Below are positions 36,929 through 45,802 of a stretch of DNA of 64,000 nucleotides, piece after piece. Under the pieces are notes generated by a model. The model saw only the letters and a program-made list of their open reading frames with translations. It was not told the origin of the DNA and searched no databases. Location: the NCBI RefSeq assembly GCF_013294025.1, contig NZ_JABSNL010000007.1:160009-224008 (forward strand), written 5' to 3'. The stretch is from Flavobacterium aeripolare. Its GTDB lineage: Bacteria; Bacteroidota; Bacteroidia; Flavobacteriales; Flavobacteriaceae. A program made the translations under genes and the position numbers. Every line of letters starts with the position of its first letter. The stretch's first letter is position 1.

Positions 36929-37597
36929 TTAATTTAATTGGTATTGTTTTCTGATATTGGACAAGGACTTTTCATAGATTTTTTTACCTGTAATTAGAGC
37001 CAAAACTCCCAAAATCAAAACTGCACAATATAGTAGCTTTAAAATGCTATATTGCTCAATCCATTCCTTACACAGATTTCCTCCATTTAAACCTAAATTC
37101 AAAAAACCAAATCCTAGTGCCATGGGATTACTAATTTCAATTTGTAGAAAACGCTTACCGTTGATTTTCCTATTTTTATAGTAGGAGTAAATAACAGGAA
37201 CAAATAAAGCCAAGAAAAATCCATAAAGCAGAACAATAAATTTCACTGGCTTTTCAAAATAAAACGAAGATTTATAAATAATGATTAGCGCTAGTACACT
37301 TGCAAATATCTTTGGAAACTTTAAATAATCAGCAATCATTTTCCACTGCATTCTTCTATATTCTTTTCTTAGAATATGTGTACGTTCTTCTTCAATAGCT
37401 TTAAAACCATTCCTACCGAACTTATCCTCTGCATAATATTTTACCTGATGAAAAGTAAGTTCTGGGTCTTCCGCCCAAAATTCCTCCATACTATTAATCA
37501 TATGATCTGTAAGTTCTACTTGTAATTCATACCATTTGATATCTTTAGAAATGATATAATTTTCTACGTATTCTATTTGTTCGCTAGTTAATCGCAT
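36929..37597 (-). CDS. HAAS-like membrane protein 1 of the PadR cluster
   Basis: The 222-residue protein has a soluble helical head (about 1-90, starting RLTSEQIEYVENYII and containing WYELQVELTDHMINSMEE) and about four membrane helices. It resembles the 34866-35573 product more than the two middle copies. It lies 10 bases downstream of the PadR gene, typical of the coupling of helical-domain membrane proteins with PadR regulators. I infer a signalling role in the membrane, with no direct proof. Confidence 0.75.
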   Translation of the reverse strand: MRLTSEQIEYVENYIISKDIKWYELQVELTDHMINSMEEFWAEDPELTFHQVKYYAEDKFGRNGFKAIEEERTHILRKEYRRMQWKMIADYLKFPKIFASVLALIIIYKSSFYFEKPVKFIVLLYGFFLALFVPVIYSYYKNRKINGKRFLQIEISNPMALGFGFLNLGLNGGNLCKEWIEQYSILKLLYCAVLILGVLALITGKKIYEKSLSNIRKQYQLN

Positions 37598-37607
37598 GTT
37601 TTATAAA

Positions 37608-37949
37608 TTAAAATTCTAAACTCGGCTTTGGGTTCACTAAACTCTGCATGTTTTTAATAAAATCTTCTAGCTCAGCTAGTCGGTTTACTGTTTCCTTGGT
37701 TCCTGCTTCGGTGAGTTTATAGTACTTGCGCATTCGATTATCAACCTTAGCGATTTCTACATCTAGAATTCCCTCCGCTTCTAGTTTGTGTAAAGCGGGA
37801 TATAAGGCTCCTTCGGTAATATTGAGTTCTCCAGCAGTAATCGCTTTTACTTTTTGGGTGATTTCATAACCATACATTTTGCCATTTTCTTCCAGCAGCT
37901 TCATGATAATGGTATTCAAACTTCCCTTATATAATTGTGAATTTTTCAT
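37608..37949 (-). CDS. PadR-family transcriptional regulator
   Basis: The 113-residue winged-helix protein matches short PadR regulators: QLYKGSLNTIIMKLLEENGKMYGYEI at the start, the recognition region ITEGALYPALHKLEAEG (near residues 40-56) and a C-terminal helix for dimer formation. It lies first in a run of four HAAS-like membrane proteins, a DUF5687 permease and an ABC ATPase, and probably represses this operon and itself. Palindromes directly upstream overlap its -7 box. The ligand or stress it senses is unknown. Confidence 0.92.
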   Translation of the reverse strand: MKNSQLYKGSLNTIIMKLLEENGKMYGYEITQKVKAITAGELNITEGALYPALHKLEAEGILDVEIAKVDNRMRKYYKLTEAGTKETVNRLAELEDFIKNMQSLVNPKPSLEF

Positions 37950-37969
37950 TTCGATCTAATTTTGAATAA

Positions 37970-38010
37970 CAAATATACATAAGATTCTTATACATAATAG
38001 TTCTATGTAT
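37970..38010 (-). promoter_or_regulatory. padR promoter with overlapping palindromes
   Basis: On the minus strand TATATTTG (37977-37970) is an exact -7 box. Overlapping or just upstream are two inverted repeats: ATAAGA-T-TCTTAT (37979-37991) and ATACATA-N7-TATGTAT (37990-38010). The ATAC/GTAT palindrome fits a PadR-type site, suggesting autorepression. Confidence 0.5.
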
Positions 38011-38054
38011 ATAAAATTTCAATATTTTGATTTAAAGAAACCTAATCTCTTTAG

Positions 38055-38062
38055 TATATTTG
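38055..38062 (+). promoter_or_regulatory. -7 box of the ferredoxin reductase gene
   Basis: TATATTTG fits TAnnTTTG exactly, 15 bases before the start codon, giving a very short leader. A possible TTG (38027-38029) is 25 bases upstream, slightly further than usual. Confidence 0.4.
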
Positions 38063-38077
38063 TAAAAAAATTATCTC

Positions 38078-39130
38078 ATGTCTTCATTTTTAAAACTAAC
38101 TATAAAAGAAGTAAAACGAGAAACTGCAACTGCGGTCTCAATACTTTTTAATGTTCCTCAAGAATTAAAAGCCAACTACAGTTTTGTAGCAGGACAATAC
38201 GTTACTATTAAATTAACGCTAGACGGTCAAGAAATTCGCCGTGCCTACTCTATATGCTCTTCACCTGAAAGTGGCGAATTACGTATTGCTATAAAAGCGG
38301 TTAAAAATGGTGCGTTCTCACAATTTGCAAATACTAAGCTTAAAGCGGGTGATACGCTAGAAGTGGGAACTCCTGAAGGGAACTTTATCTTTGAGCCACA
38401 AGCTGACCGCCAAAAAAATTATGCCGCTTTTGTTTCTGGAAGCGGAATAACTCCAGTACTATCTATTATTAAGTCGGTTTTAATTAGTGAACCAAAAAGC
38501 ACATTTGTACTGGTTTACGGAAACAAATCTCCTGAAGAAACGATTTTTCACCATGATCTTCATGAGCTGCACCAGCAATTTGTGGGCCGTTTATACATGC
38601 ATTATGTATACAGTCAAGCTAAGGTTGACGAATCACTTTTTGGACGCATAGAGAAATCTACGGTGAACTTTGTATTGAACAATAAACACAAAGAATTATC
38701 ATTTGACAAATTCTATTTATGTGGTCCTGAGGCTATGATCAACACAGTATCAAGCGTATTGAAAGAAAATAATGTAAAAGATTCAGCGATTAAATTTGAG
38801 CTTTTTACTTCGTCGACACAAGAAAATACTATATCAGAATCACTTGAAGGACATTCAAAAATCACTGTTATGGTTGATGATGAAGAAACATCATTTGAAA
38901 TGTCTCAAAAACAAACCATTCTTGACGCTGCTTTAAAACAAGGTATCGATGCTCCTTATTCTTGCCAAGGCGGAATATGCAGTAGCTGTATTGCTCGTGT
39001 TACTGAAGGAACTGCTGAAATGACTAAAAATTCGATCTTAACAGACAAAGAAATTGCAAGCGGTTTAATCTTGACTTGTCAAGCGCATCCCACATCTGCT
39101 ACTTTAACAGTAGATTACGATGATGTTTAA
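38078..39130 (+). CDS. Ferredoxin/FAD-dependent oxidoreductase, PaaE-like reductase
   Basis: The 350-residue protein has an N-terminal FAD-binding domain (with RAYSICSSP near residue 63), an NAD(P)H-binding domain (SGSGITPVLSII near 130-141 and FYLCGPEAMI), and a C-terminal plant-type 2Fe-2S domain (CQGGICSSC with a later Cys in LTCQAHP). This order is that of PaaE/PaaK, the reductase of phenylacetyl-CoA oxygenase, and of related reductases. No oxygenase subunits are encoded nearby, so its partner is unknown. It is a single gene diverging from padR, with a terminator behind it. Confidence 0.88.
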   Translation: MSSFLKLTIKEVKRETATAVSILFNVPQELKANYSFVAGQYVTIKLTLDGQEIRRAYSICSSPESGELRIAIKAVKNGAFSQFANTKLKAGDTLEVGTPEGNFIFEPQADRQKNYAAFVSGSGITPVLSIIKSVLISEPKSTFVLVYGNKSPEETIFHHDLHELHQQFVGRLYMHYVYSQAKVDESLFGRIEKSTVNFVLNNKHKELSFDKFYLCGPEAMINTVSSVLKENNVKDSAIKFELFTSSTQENTISESLEGHSKITVMVDDEETSFEMSQKQTILDAALKQGIDAPYSCQGGICSSCIARVTEGTAEMTKNSILTDKEIASGLILTCQAHPTSATLTVDYDDV

Positions 39131-39146
39131 ATACTAATAACTCATA

Positions 39147-39189
39147 AAAAAATCCAACCTTTATTTAAATTAAGGTTGGATTTTTTTTT
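39147..39189. terminator. Bidirectional terminator between reductase and GT9
   Basis: AAAATCCAACCTT pairs with AAGGTTGGATTTT, with A-run and T-run at either side, so both converging transcripts could end here. Confidence 0.85.
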
Positions 39190-39220
39190 ACACTTTATTA
39201 AAACTTGACTACAAACTTGA

Positions 39221-40258
39221 CTACAAATTTGATTTAATTAACTCGACAACCATCGTTGGAGTAATTGTTCGCATCACCTCTTCATAGCCATCAACGACTT
39301 TATTCCCATAGACAGAAGTAGGTAGTAAAGGATACTTTTCTCTATCAGGAACTAAGCTGTTTTCTAATGGTTGATTAAAAGGCATAAAACCAGCATAAGG
39401 ATGGGTTGCTCCCCAGAGCGAAACTACTTTCACCCCTAGCATAGCGGCAATATGCGCGTTACCAGAGTCCATAGAAAGCATGACATCAAGGTTACTGATC
39501 AACTCTAATTCTTCAGTAAATTTTATTTTTCCGGCCATATTCACCACATTTTTATGCTGTTGCAAAAGGGAATCTAATATTTCTGACTCTTTCTTTCCAC
39601 CACCAAAAAGTAGTATTTTATAACTGCTATTTTCTGCTAATTGATTAATTACATTTTGGATTAAATCCAAAGGATAAACCTTAGAACTGTACTGTGCAAA
39701 TGGTGCAACCCCTATAATAACCGCACTCTTACCTCCTACTGTATTTATTATATTCTCAGTAAGCACCGCTTTTTCAGGAAAACTAGGATGAGACAAATCT
39801 ACCGGAAAACCCAAACTTTCAAAAACAAATTGATGCCTATTAAACATACTCGTTAAGGGTTTGAAAATTTTATTTTCGGCTCTAGTAAGTGCTTTCTTTT
39901 CGGCTCTACCTTTATCTACAGCAGCTACTTTTTTTCCGCTTAAAGCAAAAAGATTACGCACTACTTTAGATCGTAAAACATTATGTAAGTCGGCAAAAGC
40001 ATCTACTTTTAATGCTCGCAATTCTTGATACATTCGAAACAAACCAAAAACACCTTTATGCTTGTCTTTTTCATCGAAAGCAAAAAAGGAAACCGAAGGA
40101 ATGGTATCAAAAAAAGGTTTGAAAAACGGCCTAGAAACCACCGTAATTTTAATGTGCGGGTATTGTTTTACAAAGGCGCGTAAAACAGGAACCGTCATGG
40201 CGACATCTCCCATTGCGGATAGTCTCATGACGGCTATATGCTTAATTGTAGCTGACAA
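39221..40258 (-). CDS. Glycosyltransferase family 9 (heptosyltransferase-like)
   Basis: The 345-residue enzyme shows the GT9 pattern: an N-terminal VMRLSAMGDVAMTVPVL motif, SLWGATHPY and a conserved sugar-nucleotide pocket with MSMDSGNAHIAAMLG (near residues 260-275). GT9 enzymes add heptose or similar sugars to the lipopolysaccharide core at the inner membrane. A DUF4254 gene lies directly upstream in the same direction, a known partner pair in Flavobacteriia. The acceptor and sugar are unknown. Confidence 0.88.
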   Translation of the reverse strand: MSATIKHIAVMRLSAMGDVAMTVPVLRAFVKQYPHIKITVVSRPFFKPFFDTIPSVSFFAFDEKDKHKGVFGLFRMYQELRALKVDAFADLHNVLRSKVVRNLFALSGKKVAAVDKGRAEKKALTRAENKIFKPLTSMFNRHQFVFESLGFPVDLSHPSFPEKAVLTENIINTVGGKSAVIIGVAPFAQYSSKVYPLDLIQNVINQLAENSSYKILLFGGGKKESEILDSLLQQHKNVVNMAGKIKFTEELELISNLDVMLSMDSGNAHIAAMLGVKVVSLWGATHPYAGFMPFNQPLENSLVPDREKYPLLPTSVYGNKVVDGYEEVMRTITPTMVVELIKSNL

Positions 40259-40302
40259 TAGTGCTGTATTTAAATTAATAAAGAATAATCAAACAGTGTT
40301 GA

Positions 40303-40908
40303 TTACTTCTTAGCTTGATATAAAACAGGGTTTAACTCATCGTCATTGTACATTTTCATTTGTTTGTACACTTTCATGAATTTGTCTCCGTTTTCAATAT
40401 CTGTCAATAAATCATCAATTGCACTAGACAAATCTGTTCTTTGCTCTAATAAGATATTCAATTTAGCTTGACATTTATCTCTATGATCTTGACTTGCTTC
40501 TGCACGAGTAGCTTCCTCATTCATATGATAAATTTTAAGAGCTAAGATTGATAATCTATCAAAAGCCCATGCAGGACTTTCTGAGTTTATTTTAGCATTT
40601 TCTTTTACTACAGTACTGCTGTATTTTTGTAAAAAGTACCCATCAATATACTCAACCATGTCTGTACGTTCTTGATTTGAAGCGTCTATTCTTCTTTTAA
40701 GAGTTAATGCAGCCACTGGATCAATATTAGGATCACGAATAATGTCTTCAAAGTGCCATTGCACAGTGTCGATCCAGTTTTTCAAATATAATAAATGTTC
40801 GAATTTATCTTTTGGGAAAGGATTGTTTATAGGTTGATCAACATTATCAAATTGATGATAGTCTTTGATACTTTCTTCAAATACGGAATACGCTAGTTTT
40901 GAAAACAT
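40303..40908 (-). CDS. DUF4254 domain-containing protein
   Basis: The 201-residue soluble, mainly helical protein contains the conserved block LKNWIDTVQWHFEDIIRDPNID (near residues 43-64) and LKRRIDASNQERTDMVEYID, features I associate with DUF4254. It lies 44 bases upstream of a GT9 gene on the same strand, which suggests a role in lipopolysaccharide or surface glycan synthesis. No catalytic residues can be named. Confidence 0.82.
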   Translation of the reverse strand: MFSKLAYSVFEESIKDYHQFDNVDQPINNPFPKDKFEHLLYLKNWIDTVQWHFEDIIRDPNIDPVAALTLKRRIDASNQERTDMVEYIDGYFLQKYSSTVVKENAKINSESPAWAFDRLSILALKIYHMNEEATRAEASQDHRDKCQAKLNILLEQRTDLSSAIDDLLTDIENGDKFMKVYKQMKMYNDDELNPVLYQAKK

Positions 40909-41043
40909 AATTTTTATATTTTAATAGTTACAAAGATACTTTTTATACTTTTATAAAAAAATTACATAACACAAATCTATACTGCTTGCAAATTTGACAA
41001 TTTTATAGCCTATTTGCAATCCTTCATTACTAAAATATACATC

Positions 41044-41697
41044 ATGCAAATTCACAATTTATCAGAAAAAAATAGTGTCCTTAATCATTTTCTAGCCCAA
41101 ATTAGAGATGTAAATGTTCATAAAGACAGTATGCGTTTTAGACGAAATATTGAAAGAATAGGCGAGATAATGGCGTATGAAATGAGCAAGCAGTTAGACT
41201 ATCAAGAGGTCGCTGTACAAACGCCACTAGGTACTAAAGATACTACAGAAATTAAGGACCAGATTATTCTTTGTTCGATTTTAAGAGCTGGTTTACAACT
41301 GCATTTAGGTTTTCTTAATTACTTTGATAATGCTGAAAATGGTTTTGTTTCTGCTTATAGACACCATCCCAATAATGATGCGGAGTTTGAAATTTTAGTC
41401 GAATACCAAGCCATCGCTGATACTACAAACAAATACTTGTTGATCATTGACCCTATGCTTGCCACAGGACAATCGATACTTGCGGTGTATAAAAAATTAG
41501 TTGAAAAAGGAACACCTAAAGACATTCACATTGCTGTAGTAATTGCTGCTCCTGAGGGAATTGCCTTTTTAGAGGAAAACCTTCCAGACAACTGCCACTT
41601 ATGGATTGCCGCTACTGATGAAAAATTAAACGATCAATCGTACATAGTTCCAGGACTTGGAGATGCTGGAGATTTAGCCTACGGAGCTAAATTATAG
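41044..41697 (+). CDS. upp: Uracil phosphoribosyltransferase
   Basis: The enzyme makes UMP from uracil and PRPP for pyrimidine salvage. The 217-residue protein has the PRPP-binding loop LLIIDPMLATGQS (near residues 141-153) and the uracil-binding C-terminal part with YIVPGLGDAGDLAYG. An in-frame start at 41014 would add ten residues unlike the family; I use the ATG at 41044. The stop overlaps the converging DUF6427 gene by 6 bases. Confidence 0.94.
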   Translation: MQIHNLSEKNSVLNHFLAQIRDVNVHKDSMRFRRNIERIGEIMAYEMSKQLDYQEVAVQTPLGTKDTTEIKDQIILCSILRAGLQLHLGFLNYFDNAENGFVSAYRHHPNNDAEFEILVEYQAIADTTNKYLLIIDPMLATGQSILAVYKKLVEKGTPKDIHIAVVIAAPEGIAFLEENLPDNCHLWIAATDEKLNDQSYIVPGLGDAGDLAYGAKL

Positions 41698-42621
41698 CTG
41701 AGAGAAAAAAGTAAACATACTGCATAAAATAATAACAATAAGTACCATCTCTTGCTTCAATTTTATTTGAGGCATTTCGATGTGACTTGCTGCTAACATA
41801 GATAACGGCGCAATAGTAAATAATAATATATCATTACTTTTATTTGCCGAAATTAAATATACAACGATCCCTATGATAAGAGAGGCTAATATTTTTTTAA
41901 AAGTAGTATGTAGCACTAATGGTCTGTTTGACAAACTACCCATTACTGTCGCTATAAAAAACAATATTACCGTTGCATAAATAGACAATGCGGCATTTTC
42001 ATAATTTGATTTAAAGTAATTGATAGCAAAACTGGTTTGAACGTGTTCATATAAGTAGTCAATACCGTCAAACTGAAAGACAATACTGGCAGAAATAAAC
42101 AATATACTCACTCCAAAAAGTGCTATAAATGGTAGCAACCAGTTTTTATAATCTCTTGCAACGTGAAACATAATCGAAATAAAAACCAAAACGAGGTATA
42201 AAATACTCCAGAAATGGAACACTGCGGCTATAAAAATCCAAAGTGATGCATCAAATATCTTTTCTTTTGAAGCACTTAACGACTGCAAAGATATTAATCT
42301 TCTAAGGGCAAGAATGATGAAAAAATTAGAAACAACAAGATCTAATTTATCAAAAATTGAAGGGAAAAATATCACAAATAAAAAGAAGAACAATATCACG
42401 TAAGCCGTGTCCTTACTCACTCCGTTCTTGTTTGCTATAAAATTTGTAAAGAAAATCGAGCCTAATAAAACCAGCAAAACTCCCATCTTATTTCCTATGG
42501 TAACAAGATTACTTGCCCAAGTTAAATCTTGAAATTGATAGATAAAAAAGAAACTCACTATTAAAAATAGCACCAATGATAAATTTAACGGTGTAGATTT
42601 TTTAAAAATGCTTGTAATCAT
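41692..42621 (-). CDS. DUF6427-like integral membrane protein
   Basis: The 309-residue protein has about nine hydrophobic segments, almost no polar domain, and starts with MITSIFKKSTPLNLSLVLFL. I recall such proteins in Flavobacteriia as DUF6427, next to the small DUF6341 membrane protein and purD, as here. The function is unknown. Its gene converges with and overlaps upp. Confidence 0.75.
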   Translation of the reverse strand: MITSIFKKSTPLNLSLVLFLIVSFFFIYQFQDLTWASNLVTIGNKMGVLLVLLGSIFFTNFIANKNGVSKDTAYVILFFFLFVIFFPSIFDKLDLVVSNFFIILALRRLISLQSLSASKEKIFDASLWIFIAAVFHFWSILYLVLVFISIMFHVARDYKNWLLPFIALFGVSILFISASIVFQFDGIDYLYEHVQTSFAINYFKSNYENAALSIYATVILFFIATVMGSLSNRPLVLHTTFKKILASLIIGIVVYLISANKSNDILLFTIAPLSMLAASHIEMPQIKLKQEMVLIVIILCSMFTFFSQL

Positions 42622-42754
42622 AAGGATATTTTATACTTTTGTGATTGTAAATATAATACTTGTTTAAATAAAGAAACGAGCAAGTTAATAAAGATTCTTT
42701 CTTAAGGGTTTTTAATATTTCAGATTAAATAAAAAACAAAATAATTTTAACGAT

Positions 42755-42988
42755 ATGAAAGCATTTTTCGAAGGAATTCAATACTTATTTGTAAACATTC
42801 TATTTGCTCCTCTTGACTTTATTCGTGCCTTAGAACTTAAATCTTGGTTTGGTGCTAATTTAATTAACTGGATTTTCATGGCTATTTGTGCAGCTGCGAT
42901 GGTATACTGGATCAGACAATTAAGAATTTTTGACCAAGCAGGTACAGAAGAACAAGATACAACAGCACACTCTTTCTTTAAAAAATAA
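42755..42988 (+). CDS. Small DUF6341-like membrane protein
   Basis: The 77-residue protein has a hydrophobic N-terminal part (FFEGIQYLFVNILFAPLDFIRALE) and a second membrane helix (about 36-53), followed by a polar tail. It matches my memory of the short Bacteroidota family DUF6341. It diverges from the DUF6427 gene and converges with purD. The role is unknown. Confidence 0.75.
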   Translation: MKAFFEGIQYLFVNILFAPLDFIRALELKSWFGANLINWIFMAICAAAMVYWIRQLRIFDQAGTEEQDTTAHSFFKK

Positions 42989-42992
42989 TCTC

Positions 42993-43020
42993 CCTAACCC
43001 TAAATTGCTTTAGGATTAAG
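42993..43020. terminator. Weak hairpin between DUF6341 and purD
   Basis: CCCTAACCCTAAA and TTTAGGATTAAGG pair with two mismatches over a 4-base loop. No long T-run follows. It may end both converging genes. Confidence 0.4.
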
Positions 43021-43034
43021 GAAGACTTACTTTA

Positions 43035-44309
43035 TTATAAAAGATCGTTACCGATATCTTTTCTAAAATTCATCTTATCAAAACTTAGTTTAGCTATGTT
43101 TTGATAAGATTTTTTTATGGCCTCTTGAAAGTCATCTCCATAAGATGTAATTGCCATTACTCTACCTCCATTACTCAAGACAGCTCCGTTTTCTAGTTTT
43201 GTTCCTGCATGAAAAACAATAGAATCTGTTACGTTCTCTAATCCTGAAATTACTTTTCCTTTTTCAAAATTTTCAGGATATCCTCCAGAAACTAACATTA
43301 CAGTTGTAGCGCTTCTTGAATCTATTTCTAAAGTTATTTCGTCTAATTTCTCATTGGCTGTAGCCAAAAATAATTCAACCAAATCATTTTTTAATCTCGG
43401 AATTACAACTTCTGTTTCTGGATCTCCCATACGCACGTTGTATTCAATAACGATGGGTTCGTTGTTCACATTGATTAACCCTATAAATACAAATCCTTTG
43501 TATTCAATTCCGTCTTTTTGAAAACCTTCAATTGTAGGTTTAACGATGCGTGTTTCGATTTTTTCCATCAATACAGCATCAACATAAGGAACTGGAGAAA
43601 CTGCTCCCATTCCGCCTGTATTTAACCCTGTGTCACCTTCACCTATGCGTTTGTAATCTTTTGCTGTGGGTAAAATTTTATAGTTTTTACCATCTGTTAA
43701 TACAAAGCAGCTCAATTCGATTCCGTCAAGGAATTCTTCGATTACTACCTTCGAACTTGCCTCGCCAAATTTTTGTCCCACAAGCATGTTTCTCAATTCT
43801 TCTTTGGCTTCAGCCAAATCATGAATAATCAATACTCCTTTACCAGCTGCTAAACCATCTGCTTTTAAAACATAAGGTGCTTTTAAAGTTGCTAAGAAAT
43901 CACATCCTTTTTCTACCGTTTCAGCTGTAAAACTGTCGTAAGCAGCAGTGGGAATCTTATGTCTCATTAAAAATTCCTTGGCAAATTCTTTACTTCCCTC
44001 TAGTTGTGCACCCACTTTTGATGGTCCAATTACAGGAATATCTTTTAACTGATCGTCGTTCTTGAAAAAATCAAAAATTCCTTTTACTAATGGATCTTCA
44101 GGTCCTACAACCACCATCCCTATTTTCTCTTTAAGTACTAATGCTTTTACAGCCTCAAAATCTGTTGGACTAATGTTGATGTTTGTTGCAATGGCAGCAG
44201 TTCCAGCATTTCCCGGAACTACAAATAGTTGATCGCAAAGCGGACTTTGAGTCATTTTCCATGCAAAAGCATGTTCTCTTCCGCCTGAACCCAGTAGTAA
44301 AATTGTCAT
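43035..44309 (-). CDS. purD: Phosphoribosylamine-glycine ligase
   Basis: The 424-residue enzyme carries out the second step of purine synthesis, joining glycine to phosphoribosylamine with ATP. It begins MTILLLGSGGREHAFAWK and carries ATP-grasp features: AAGKGVLI (near residue 148) and YNVRMGDPETE (near 287). The frame is open for 28 codons upstream, but those encode an unrelated hydrophobic tail, so I use the ATG at 44309. It is a single gene, not part of a pur operon here. Confidence 0.96.
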   Translation of the reverse strand: MTILLLGSGGREHAFAWKMTQSPLCDQLFVVPGNAGTAAIATNINISPTDFEAVKALVLKEKIGMVVVGPEDPLVKGIFDFFKNDDQLKDIPVIGPSKVGAQLEGSKEFAKEFLMRHKIPTAAYDSFTAETVEKGCDFLATLKAPYVLKADGLAAGKGVLIIHDLAEAKEELRNMLVGQKFGEASSKVVIEEFLDGIELSCFVLTDGKNYKILPTAKDYKRIGEGDTGLNTGGMGAVSPVPYVDAVLMEKIETRIVKPTIEGFQKDGIEYKGFVFIGLINVNNEPIVIEYNVRMGDPETEVVIPRLKNDLVELFLATANEKLDEITLEIDSRSATTVMLVSGGYPENFEKGKVISGLENVTDSIVFHAGTKLENGAVLSNGGRVMAITSYGDDFQEAIKKSYQNIAKLSFDKMNFRKDIGNDLL

Positions 44310-44469
44310 TTGTTGTGTTTTTAGTTGTTTGGCAAAAATAATTGCTTTTATACTTAAATAATAATTAAATATTAAAAAGTTAAAAAATAGCAATCGCTTG
44401 TTGTGAAGTGATTGTCATACTTTTATAAGCCTTATTCTAGTAGTTATTCAAACTGTATTGTAGTTAATT

Positions 44470-45453
44470 TTATTTGATATATTCTGTAAAATCTTTGTGC
44501 TCTTCTCTAGAAAGTTCCTCCTTTGACAATGACTTGAAATAATCATACGTTAATTTCATTCCTTCTTCACGGTTTACAGTAGCTTCCCACCCTAGTAATT
44601 CCTTAGCTTTACTTATGTCTGGTTGGCGTTGTAACGGGTCGTTTTCTGGTAAGGCATGGTAGACAATCTTCTGGCTAGTACCTGTTAATTTAATAATCTC
44701 TTCAGCAAAATCTTTAATGGTGATTTCGTCAGGATTCCCAATATTTACTGGGTACACATAATCAGAATACAACAATCTAAAAATCCCTTCGACTTGATCG
44801 TCTACATAACAAAATGATCTTGTTTGCATTCCATCTCCAAAAATAGTTAAGTCTTCACCTCTTAAAGCTTGACCTATAAATGCTGGAATCACACGACCAT
44901 CATTCAATCGCATTCTAGGTCCGTAAGTATTAAAAATTCTAACAATTCTTGTTTCTACACCGTGAAAAGTGTGGTAAGCCATAGTTATTGATTCTTGAAA
45001 ACGCTTTGCCTCATCATAGACTCCTCTTGGTCCTATGGTATTTACATTTCCATAATATTCTTCGGTTTGAGGATGTACTAATGGATCTCCATAAACCTCA
45101 GAAGTAGATGCTATTAAAATACGTGCTTTTTTTACACGAGCTAGTCCCAGTAGGTTGTGTGTCCCTAATGATCCCACCTTCAATGTTTGAATAGGAATTT
45201 TTAAATAATCAATGGGACTTGCCGGAGAAGCAAAATGTAAAATATAATCTAGCTGCCCAGGAATATGAACAAACTTGGTAATATCATGGTGATAAAATTC
45301 AAAATTCTCTAATTTAAAGAGGTGTTCGATATTTTTTAAATCTCCTGTTATAAGATTATCCATTCCTATAACGTAATATCCTTCCTTGATAAAACGATCA
45401 CATAAATGTGACCCTAAAAAACCTGCAGCACCAGTGATAAGTATCCTTTTCAT
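44470..45453 (-). CDS. UDP-glucuronate decarboxylase (UDP-xylose synthase), SDR family
   Basis: The 327-residue enzyme has the NAD-binding [10 protein letters not shown] (residues 8-17), a catalytic YDEAK (Tyr near 146, Lys near 150) and [10 protein letters not shown], all typical of UXS. It converts UDP-glucuronate to UDP-xylose, a precursor of surface sugars. A close alternative would be another extended SDR such as a dTDP-glucose dehydratase, but YDEAKR and [10 protein letters not shown] favour UXS. No other glycan genes adjoin. Confidence 0.88.
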   Translation of the reverse strand: MKRILITGAAGFLGSHLCDRFIKEGYYVIGMDNLITGDLKNIEHLFKLENFEFYHHDITKFVHIPGQLDYILHFASPASPIDYLKIPIQTLKVGSLGTHNLLGLARVKKARILIASTSEVYGDPLVHPQTEEYYGNVNTIGPRGVYDEAKRFQESITMAYHTFHGVETRIVRIFNTYGPRMRLNDGRVIPAFIGQALRGEDLTIFGDGMQTRSFCYVDDQVEGIFRLLYSDYVYPVNIGNPDEITIKDFAEEIIKLTGTSQKIVYHALPENDPLQRQPDISKAKELLGWEATVNREEGMKLTYDYFKSLSKEELSREEHKDFTEYIK

Positions 45454-45802
45454 AACTATATTTTACTGCTGCAAGGTATAAAAAACATTCAAGATTAACG
45501 CATTTTAAACCGCTTTAAGAGCAACACACATCATATTTATAACTTCCTAAATTACGGCAATTTTCTAGTCTTAAAAATCGTTTTTTTCGAAAGTAAAAAG
45601 AAAATACATGTACTACTTGTTAAGCTCGCTAAGCTTTTTTATTTTCGAATACCACTACCTCAGCAGCTATGAATTACAACAGTAACCTAATTAAGATTAT
45701 CCCTAGACTATAAAAAAAAGCCACTGAAACATCTTATTTGCATAAGTTAATTTCAATGGCTTTTAGTATTCGATCAATAGCATATTTAGCTATATCCTTA
45801 TT
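45454..45802. other. Intergenic region with terminator
   Basis: The stretch contains no credible gene. On the right, 45717-45764 is an imperfect hairpin (AAAGCCACTGAAA with TTTCAATGGCTTT) with a T-run on the minus strand; it ends the 45803-47482 transcript. At about 45618-45640 a shorter AAGCTCGCTAAGCTT hairpin with T-run points to the plus strand. Confidence 0.6.
45717..45764 (-). terminator. Terminator of the DUF6909-like gene
   Basis: Thirteen-base arms with one mismatch, an inner CTTAT/ATAAG stem and a run of T on the minus strand lie about 40 bases past the stop. Confidence 0.7.

Noticed and set aside
38078..39130. Part of a phenylacetate degradation operon
   Set aside because: Only the reductase resembles PaaE; no paaABCD or other genes of the pathway are near.
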